The position numbers and the translations under genes were made by a program. The notes below the pieces were generated by a model that did no database searches, was not told the origin of the DNA, and worked only from the letters and a program-made list of their open reading frames with translations. A DNA stretch of 64,000 bases from Tillus elongatus (taxonomy: Eukaryota > Arthropoda > Insecta > Coleoptera > Cleridae), in the NCBI GenBank assembly GCA_964006375.1, contig OZ023265.1:154234547-154298546 (forward strand), written 5' to 3'. Below, in pieces: positions 57,137-64,000 of the stretch (positions are counted from its first letter, which is position 1; every line of letters begins with the position of its first letter).

Positions 57137-57440
57137 ACCGATAACTCAAAAAATAATGCGCCTATTTTGACAAAATTTGGCATGTACCTTCCTTTTGTAA
57201 ATGGCTTGGACAAGTTCTCAGGAAAATCGGACGAGGTTTTCCGGGAAAATTTTCAGGTTTCATTGGAAAAAAAAATCCAAAAATAAAAAAAGGTATGATA
57301 ACCAAATTTGGTAGGTAGGTTTACGATATAAAAAGTAAACGACACACCAAAATTTAGATTTCTATGTTACAAGGAACAAAGTTATAATAAAATATTTTAT
57401 GCCAGATAATTTCTATGTAAATTCACTACCATAACTGCAT
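57052..57440 (+). repeat. (TA)n and HINE block B, 3' half of a split element
   Basis: TA tract 57052-57133, then CACACCGATAACTCAAAAAA, GGAAAATCGGACGAGGTTTT and a truncated tail AAATTCACTACCATAACTGC at 57419, where the terminal hairpin is lost. Confidence 0.75.
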
Positions 57441-57840
57441 CTTTAACATATTTAGTTTTTACAGTAGACCTTGACTTTATCAATGTTGCAACTGAACGAA
57501 ACCGCTAGAGTGGCGTATTGATGAAATAGGTCTCATTTATCTGAACGCAGGAGGACTCTGATTGACAGTCTTAGCAAATGATGACATAAAGCTGTGTGTA
57601 TGAAATTTCCGGACTAATGGTTCAAAATCCTCAATTAGAAATGTCACTCATTTCAGTTCCAATCACTTTTCGTTCTGAAAGCCATTTCAATCGACTGGAC
57701 GTATCAATTTATTTTGAATGCATGGGTTTTTATTTCCAATGTAATGGTCAAAAGACGGTATAATGCATATTATGTGATTGACATCCAGTCGAATGCAACT
57801 TGGTATCAATAGGTTTTAGTACATTTTCGCAGACAAAAAT
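57440..57840. other. Unassigned
   Basis: Nothing recognised. Confidence 0.3.
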
Positions 57841-57844
57841 TTCA

Positions 57845-57890
57845 TCAAATGAGCGCGGATTAGACCCCCGAGAACCCATATCAGGTGTCA

Positions 57891-57970
<80 letters not shown>

Positions 57971-57976
57971 TACATA
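57845..57976 (+). repeat. HINE block A with (TA)n, 5' half of a split element
   Basis: GAGCGCGGATTAGACCCCCG, ACCCATATCAGGTGTCAG, TA tract 57894-57962. Mariner-like element 3 follows at a TA. Confidence 0.75.
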
Positions 57977-58087
57977 CAGGCTGCCCCAAATCCGTGATGC
58001 ATGTATAAGGATCTCAGAAACTAGAAGAGATACAGATACGGTTAAATGAGGAAAGTCGTAGGCAATTTTATTACCAATCCAAAGCTG

Positions 58088-58168
<81 letters not shown>

Positions 58169-59344
58169 AGGGATCTCAGAAACTATAAGAGATACAGATA
58201 CGGTTAAATGAGGAAAGTTGTAGGCCATTTTATTACCAATCCAAAGCAGCTTATACGACCTCCCTAACTTTTTGATTTTAGGGATTTTTTGAAAATAAGA
58301 AAAATGGCGCATTTCCTCAAAGTGCTATAACTTTTTCATTTATCAAAATTTTTGAATTCTGTAAAAACATCTTTACAGCAACTTTTAACGTAGAATTCAA
58401 TTATCTAGTCAGTTTTCATGGCTTTGGATTTTTACTTGTGGGGACATGTTAAAAATGATATTTATGAATTCGATCCACCTGAAGAAAGAGACATGTTAAT
58501 TCAAAGGGCAATGGAGATATTACCTGCAGTTAATAGACATACTTTAGAACGGGTTACCAAATCAGTAATAAAAAAATGTCAGAAATGTATTGAAAATGGT
58601 CAACATTTTGAACTTTAAAAGTGATATTTGTTATTTTTCTTTGCTTTTCTAAACGCGCCAACTTTGTTATTTGTTTCTTAATAGTATGTGTTGATTTTTA
58701 ATTTATTGTTGTGTTTAACGTTTATTTATCTGTTTTATAATGTTATTCGATGTTCGATGTGTTATTGTGTCTATGGTTTGTATTTATAATTAATATTCTG
58801 TCCAGCCTTCGTTAAATAGCTAGCGCGCAATGTTTTAAAGTTTATGTTATTGCTTTTTTTTTTACTTTACACATTACGACGTTGCCATATGTATGTAATA
58901 ATAAATCTTAAAATATAGTTTTTTTCAAATTTCTCACCGTTCTTTTGTAATGTGTGGTACAACATTGAAAATCAAAAATTATGGTCTTTTTTAGACTGTC
59001 AAAATCCAATATGGCGTCCATAAGAAAAAAGTTGACATCGCTTAGCGATTATTTAACAATAAACATGAAATATGACTATATAATTGAATTCTACGTTAAA
59101 AGTTGCTGTGAAGATGTTTTTACAGAATTCAAAAAGTTTGATAAATAAAAAAGTTAGCACTTTGAAGAAATGCGCACTTTTTCTTATTTTCAAAAAATCC
59201 CAATAACGAAAAAAATTTGGGAAGTTGGATAAGCAGCTTTGGATTGGTAATAAAATTGCTTACAACTTTCCCCGTTTAACCGTTTTTCTATCTCTTATAG
59301 TTCCTGAGTTCCCTATACATGCATCACCAGTTTGGGGCACACTG
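57977..59344 (+). mobile_element. Mariner-like element 3, deleted, long inverted repeats
   Basis: Left end CAGGCTGCCCCAAATCCGTG and complement of right end CAGTGTGCCCCAAACTGGTG, TA on both sides. The inverted repeats are at least 240 bp (58165-58410 against 59080-59320; both have TCTGTAAAAACATCTTTACA-like text). The first 115 bp of the left repeat occur twice, separated by a TA tract (58091-58164). Only the end of the transposase remains. Confidence 0.8.
58418..58618 (+). pseudogene. Mariner-like transposase C-terminal remnant
   Basis: Starts ALDFYLWGHVKNDIYEFDPP, just after the place of the last catalytic Asp, and closes KCQKCIENGQHFEL, the normal end of this family. Everything upstream, including all catalytic Asp residues, has been deleted, so the element is non-autonomous. 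Confidence 0.85.
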
Positions 59345-59480
59345 TATATATCACACCGACAACAAAAAATAATGGGGCGATTTTGACAAAATTTTGCAGG
59401 TACCTTCCTCTTCTAAGTGGCTTGGATAAGTTCGTTAACCTGAAAAATCAGACCAGGTTTTCCGGGAAAAATTACATCCC
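59345..59480 (+). repeat. HINE block B, 3' half of a split element
   Basis: TATATATCACACCGACAACA, AATAATGGGGCGATTTTGAC, CAGACCAGGTTTTCCGGGAA. It resumes the HINE exactly where mariner-like element 3 ends. Confidence 0.75.
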
Positions 59481-59484
59481 CGTT

Positions 59485-59894
59485 GTTTAAGGGAAGCGGT
59501 GGGTAATTAGGGATTAACTTTTATAACTAGGATAATATGGACATGGTAACAATGAAGTAAAATTTAATAATAAAAATAAATAAAAAATTTTTTACAAACT
59601 AATTTAACCGAATGAATTTAAAACCGAAATCTTTACATTATGAAATCTTAATTAAAACTCTCTACTTATCTCTACATAATTAAAATCAAAAGTCTCTACT
59701 GATCTCTACATAATTAAAATCACAAGTTTCGCGTCTTTACATTTTAAGAATCTAATCAAAAAATCTTTCGTAATGTATACAAATACTAATATTTATAACC
59801 TTGCTCGTTCCACATCCTTAACCATGCGCAATCATCAATAGTCAGCATTCTTTAGTGTTGCAATCTGCAACTCCAACAAGTTTATTATTTGCAA
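59485..59894. other. Unassigned
   Basis: Short tandem of a sentence-like unit (CTCTACTTATCTCTACATAA, CTCTACTGATCTCTACATAA at 59660-59710). No gene. Confidence 0.4.
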
Positions 59895-59963
59895 AAACCT
59901 GTAATATTAATTAAGGTACTTAATGAGAAGCTTCATCCAGACAGCAAAATTTATTGATGAGGT

Positions 59964-60004
59964 GCCCTACGCGTTTCGGCTATACAATAGCCATCATCAG
60001 GGGC
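59964..60004 (-). ncRNA. Hammerhead-like motif, left terminal repeat
   Basis: On minus: stem I GCCC/GGGC, core CTGATGA, one unpaired T, stem II GGCTAT/ATAGCC, GAAA, CGCGTA. Identical to the motif at 63048. Confidence 0.65.
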
Positions 60005-60863
60005 AAATCTAAAAATTGTAATAAAATGTCTGTCAGAAAACATTGTCTTCTGGTAGGCAATTGTGCTGGTTTAAGCACAATGATCTCAAGTTAAACTCTA
60101 CATACATCATCAAGACTAAAATCTACAGTCACATAGCAGAACATGTCTAAAATAGGTTAAAAAAGCAATGTTACATGCCAAACATAAAGTAAAAACTACA
60201 AGTCAATCAAAAGGTTACCTAATTAACACTAAAATCAAAAACATGCAGTCAAAATGGGCTAAAGGCCATAATTATCAAAAACAGAGCATAAGTTAAACGA
60301 GTTAAAAAAGGCAGTTAATTTAGTGCAAAAGCTAAAAAGCCAAAATTGAATCTATAAAGCGAAACAGGCAGTGGAGTGAACTGACAGAGCAAAACACAAC
60401 AGGAGGCTACACAGTTAAGCAGAAACCCCATGAGAACTCATAAGGAGATTGAAAGTTCCATAAAGAGGTGATACGAGAAAACAAAATGGCTTCAATACTT
60501 ACTTTTTAATTCTTCAAAAATTAGACTCAAACTATACACAGGTTGCCAAGGCTGGAGCCTTCATCTATTGCATCAGCGGTCCAACAACAACATACCCAAA
60601 TGTGCCGGAAAATCGACTCATGGTGTCATTAGAACAATACAAACGACAAATTAAACACAAGACGAGAGTGAACGTCGGCCATTAATAAAAACTGCAATAA
60701 AGCAGATGGCGCTGATTGGACGGCGAAACGGTGAACCAAACGCAAGGACAGAACGGCGGAAATGTCAGAGACAAAACGCGGAGAGGAGGGGGAGCCACAG
60801 AACAGCCAACTTTATATATACATTGAGCTTCAGCCATAGAGGAACCATAGACTACTGGTAATA

Positions 60864-61793
60864 TTAGTTGACTAAATGATTGTACAATGAAGGAAAATTG
60901 GAAATCTCTGTATTGGACAGGTTCAAAACTTCGTTTCTGGAACATTTGACATGCTTGAAAATTTCCATCTCTTCTAAGATGAATTGTTCTACTCCAAAAC
61001 TTGAGGGATGTAGAATCCTGGCATCATTATTCTTATTGAAGCAGTGGCCACTCTCTCTTAAATGACTACCAAAGACTGACGTGTCATTGTTCATCTGATT
61101 TCTGCTCCTGAGGTGCTCTGACACTCTGGTGCTTAATGATCTTCCTGTTCTACCAATGTAAACGGCATTGCAATCGGGGGCACCACATGTTAAACGATAA
61201 ACACCTGACTTCTTAAGGTCTGGGATATTGTCCTTGTTGTGGATGAACATATTACTAACTGTGTTCATAGATTTGAATGAAAACTTCACATTGTCTCTCT
61301 TGAGGGCTTTAACTATAGTGTTTGAAACTGGGCCACAAAACGTGAAGGGGAAATATGAGACTCCCTCTGGCTGGGTGAGCGGCAAACTAGTGCTGAGTTC
61401 TACCAAGAGCTGACGGCTCTTTTTCCTGACCATCCTATCGACGATATTGATTGGATACTCGTTGTTAACTGCGAGCTGCTTGATAAGGTTCAATTCTTTG
61501 ACGAAATTCGTCCCCGACAGTGGGACTCTGAACAATCTGTCGACTAGGAATCTGATTGAGGCCAACTTGTGAGAGATGTGGTGGCATGACTTGAACGGGA
61601 TAAGGTGGTCCGTTTGAGTGGGCTTTCTGTATATGTCGAAAACAATGGAACTGCTGCTTCTGTTCAGCTTCAAATCAAGGAAACTTATGGAAGAGGTGAC
61701 TTCTAATTCCATGGTGAAATTGATGTTGACGTGTAGATTGTTGAGCCAACCCAGGAACTGATGAAGCTGCTCTGTGGTACCCGACCACACCAC
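60864..61793 (-). pseudogene. Penelope-like RT C-terminus and GIY-YIG endonuclease
   Basis: About 310 codons open. YVDDILVVWSG at the junction is the RT catalytic motif. ISFLDLKLNRSSSSIVFDIY and RKPTQTDHLIPFKSCHHISH are the Penelope FLDL and YRKPT motifs; the linker follows. GVYRLTCGAPDCNAVYIGRT (about residue 197) with RVSEHLRS and GSHLRESGHCF forms the GIY-YIG endonuclease. It ends PSLYNHLVN. It is one protein with the 61835-62509 frame, split by a frameshift near 61800-61850, and both lie on minus. Confidence 0.85.
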
Positions 61794-61834
61794 GAGTATG
61801 TCATCGACATAACGTGACCAGAAAGAAATATGAC

Positions 61835-62590
61835 TTAAAAAAGGGTTGTAGTCTCTGAAGACCAGTCAAAGAAGCTCATGAAAATCTCTGCACAAAGAGG
61901 TGACAGTGGGTTGCCCATGGGGAGACCGTCCTTCTGGACAAAGATCTTGTCGTTGAACGAGAAGAAGTTCTGGGCCAGGCAAACCTTAACCAAGGCATGG
62001 AGGGTCCTTTGGGACTCGCTGCTGAATGAAGAGGAAGTAAGCAAACTTTTTAGGAGCAATAGTGTCTGATTTACGGGAACACTGGTGAAGAGATTGGAGA
62101 CATCGAAAGAAACCAACAAAGACTCGTCTCTCAGCGTTATATTGCTTAGTTTATTAACAAGCTCTGTAGAATTTTTGACGGAGTAAGGTGAGTGGTAATC
62201 CAAACCAGACATCAACAAAGAAGACAGTAATCTCGATAATTTGTAGGAAATGCAACCTACGAAGGAAACAACAGGACGAATGGGGCACCCTTCCTTGTGG
62301 ATCTTTGGGAGGCCATAAAGGCGTGGAATAAAATGGTTCATAGGCAACAACTGTTTATAACTCTCTGAAATCAATGGAGCATATTTATCGAAAACTTTCC
62401 TAAACTTGGACGTGAAGGAAGGAAGTGGATTATAGTTAATGGAAGAAATTCTGTTTTCCCTCAGGAAGATGAGGACTTTAGAAATGTAATCCGTCTTATC
62501 TAGAACCACGACGCAATGGCCCTTGTCAGCCTTTGAAAGGAAAAGATCATTGCTATTAATAGTCTCTCTCAGAGAGGAAACAACCTTGTT
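61835..62590 (-). pseudogene. Penelope-like RT N-terminal part
   Basis: From about 62590 on minus: NPFNKVVSSLRET, LFLSKADKGHCVVVLDKTDY (the KADKG motif of Penelope RTs), HFIPRLYGLPKIHKEGCPIR (YGLPKIHK), LLVSFDVSNLFTSVPV (first catalytic Asp), FVQKDGLPMGNPLSPLCAEI (GLPMGxPLSP). The frame is open upstream of the first ATG at 62509. The frame is lost just before YVDD. Confidence 0.85.
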
Positions 62591-63047
62591 AAAAGGGTTT
62601 CAATCTCCTCAAGAGTTCTCATGGGGTTTCTGCTTAACTGTGTAGCCTCCTGTTGTGTTTTGCTCTGTCAGTTCACTCCACTGCCTGTTTCGCTTTATAG
62701 ATTCAATTTTGGCTTTTTAGCTTTTGCACAAAATTAACTGCCTATTTTAACTCGTTTAACTTATGCTCTGTTTTTGATAATTATGGCCTTTAGCCCATTT
62801 TGACTGCATGTTTTTGACTTTAGTGTTAATTAGGTAACCTTTTGATTGACTTGTAGTTTTTACTTTATGTTTGGCATGTAACATTGCTTTTTTAACCTAT
62901 TTTAGACATGTTCTGCTATGTGACTGTAGATTTTAGTCTTGATGATGTATGTAGAGTTTAACTTGAGATCATTGTGCTTAAACCAGCACAATTGCCTACC
63001 AGAAGACAATGTTTTCTGACAGACCTTTTATTACAATTTTTAGATTT

Positions 63048-63088
63048 GCCCCTGATGATGGCTATTGTATAGCCGAAACGCGTAGGGC
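63048..63088 (+). ncRNA. Hammerhead-like motif, right terminal repeat
   Basis: Stem I GCCC (63048-63051) with GGGC (63085-63088), core CTGATGA (63052-63058), stem II GGCTAT/ATAGCC, GAAA (63075-63078), very small stem III in ACGCGT, cleavage expected after A63084. It faces the opposite way from the left copy because the terminal repeats are inverted. Confidence 0.65.
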
Positions 63089-63359
63089 ACCTCATCAATA
63101 AATGTTGCTGTCTGGATAAAGCTTCTCATTAAGTACCTTAATTATGTCTATCCCAGACCTTGTGACGTTCAGGAATGAAACCTGTAATATGAGCAATTCC
63201 AGGTCAATAATTATAATTTCTATGCGACTTACTTAATTATAAAAGCTATTATTTGGATGTATGCTAGCGAATTTTCCTATAACTATTATAATATAAAATT
63301 AATATTAAACATATTTTCACGATTAGGAACGCCCTCCTGGATAGTTTTCTGTTCTATGA

Positions 63360-64000
63360 ACACCCGTAAAGAACAAAGCCCTCGTCTGGTTCACGGACGG
63401 ATCCGGCGAGGAGCGTGGGCCGGGGGAAGGTGTTTATTCGAAAGGACCGAGGGCAAGTGACGATATTTTCCTCGGGCCTCATGCAACGGTTTTTCATACC
63501 GAAATGTACACAATCTTGTACTGCGTGCGAGAGAACAAGAGGAGAGGCTACACCAACAGGCGAATCCTCATAGCCACAGACAGCCAGGCAGCCCTTAAGG
63601 CCCTAAGTATCCCACAAGGAAATTCCAAGCTGGTAAGTGAATGCCGAGACGAGACGAGCGACCTGGCTGGACACAATAAGGTCACCCTCATCTGGGTGCC
63701 GGGTCACTCGAGGGTCAAAGGCAATGAAGCTGACAGTCTCGCGAAAAGGGGGTCAGTAGAACCATTTATGGGACCAGAACCGGTCCTGGGCGTATCGAAA
63801 GGCACGGCCAGGGGAACCATCAAGTTCTGGGTCAGGGAAGAGCATAAGGCATACTGGGTAGATTGTCCAGGGCTAAAACACCGGAAGTCATTAATTGGGC
63901 AACCCAGTCCAAATAGAGCTGTGGAGCTGCAAAATCTTAGCAGCGGACAGCTCAGAAACATAACAGGACTGTCGACGGGACACATGGCCGTCAATAAACA
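63360..64000 (+). pseudogene. I-like LINE RNase H and following region, runs off the window
   Basis: One frame stays open from about 63360 to the window end. RNase H catalytic residues are all present: VWFTDGSG (Asp), TVFHTEMYTI (Glu), LIATDSQAALKAL (Asp) and IWVPGHSRVKGNEADSLAKR (Asp). After it come EPFMGPEPVLGVSKGTARGT and SGQLRNITGLSTGHMAVNK, the region before the C-terminal zinc knuckle. No RT is found upstream (stop at 63356), so it is 5'-truncated or the rest is diverged. Same family group as 17620-18770, better kept. Confidence 0.75.

Larger units (their letters stand above)
59908..63177 (-). mobile_element. Penelope-like element with inverted terminal repeats (family 1)
   Basis: Bounded by the 13-bp direct repeat AAACCTGTAATAT (59895-59907, 63178-63190). 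59909-60456 and 62597-63148 are inverted copies of about 550 bp, each with a hammerhead-like motif. The coding region between is on minus: RT, then GIY-YIG. Penelope elements are known for terminal repeats in direct or inverted order. The coding region lacks the N-terminal RT part, so it is 5'-truncated and fused to an inverted terminal repeat. Confidence 0.85.

Overview
The window looks like repeat-dominated, AT-rich arthropod DNA, most likely from an insect. This is inferred from the transposon families present (Tc1/mariner-like elements with an insect-type HTH, Penelope-like elements, jockey/CR1-like and I-like LINEs, tRNA-derived SINEs, a THAP/P-type transposase with introns). I cannot name the species. 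No ordinary single-copy host gene was found. The only intact multi-exon gene is a THAP-domain P-element-type transposase at 9256-14117: four exons that join in frame to 908 codons.

Layout. 1-2090 is a broken CR1/jockey-like LINE on the minus strand, itself interrupted. 2095-3200 holds two mariner-like transposase fragments. 4234-4600 is a tRNA-derived SINE. 4818-7285 is a tandem and inverted array of a (TA)n-containing repeat ending in a (TTTA)n tract. 7380-7882 is a MITE. 9256-14117 is the P-type transposase. 14165-15560 carries LINE and Penelope remnants. 17620-18770 is an I-like LINE 3' end, followed by a mariner-like element at 18778-20675. 24125-25797 and 46975-48320 are two damaged copies of one LINE family. 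27620-28487 is a compound hammerhead-ribozyme element. 37195-38908 is a head-to-head Penelope pair. 43171-45182, 56254-57050 and 57977-59344 are a mariner-like, a pogo-like and a second mariner-like element. 59908-63177 is a Penelope-like element between target-site duplications. 63360-64000 is an I-like RNase H reading frame that runs off the window.

The thread through the window is one repeat family seen about twenty times. Its long form is about 1.4 kb (39620-41026 on plus, 29971-31394 on minus). It has a 5' hairpin (AGTGAATTTT with AAAATTCACT), a conserved block A (GAGCGCGAACTAGG), a (TA)n core, a block B starting at CACCGATAACTCAAAAAATA, and a 3' tail with a second copy of the inverted repeat plus a short hairpin (ACGCACTTGCTGCGT). 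This matches the architecture of non-autonomous Helentron-associated elements (HINE/DINE-1 type), so it is probably a rolling-circle family; no helicase is present in the window. I call it 'HINE-like' below.

The strongest observations are these. (1) A hammerhead-ribozyme dimer at 27620-28487 has the retrozyme layout (two ribozymes 310 nt apart), sits in an inverted compound and is bounded by a 12-bp target duplication. (2) TA-targeting DNA transposons repeatedly sit inside the (TA)n cores of HINE-like copies. (3) The 5' hairpin shows compensatory changes between copies. (4) A foldback element sits at the same position in two HINE-like copies that have different flanks, so it seems to have been carried along. 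(5) The P-type transposase is open throughout but has lost one THAP zinc ligand.
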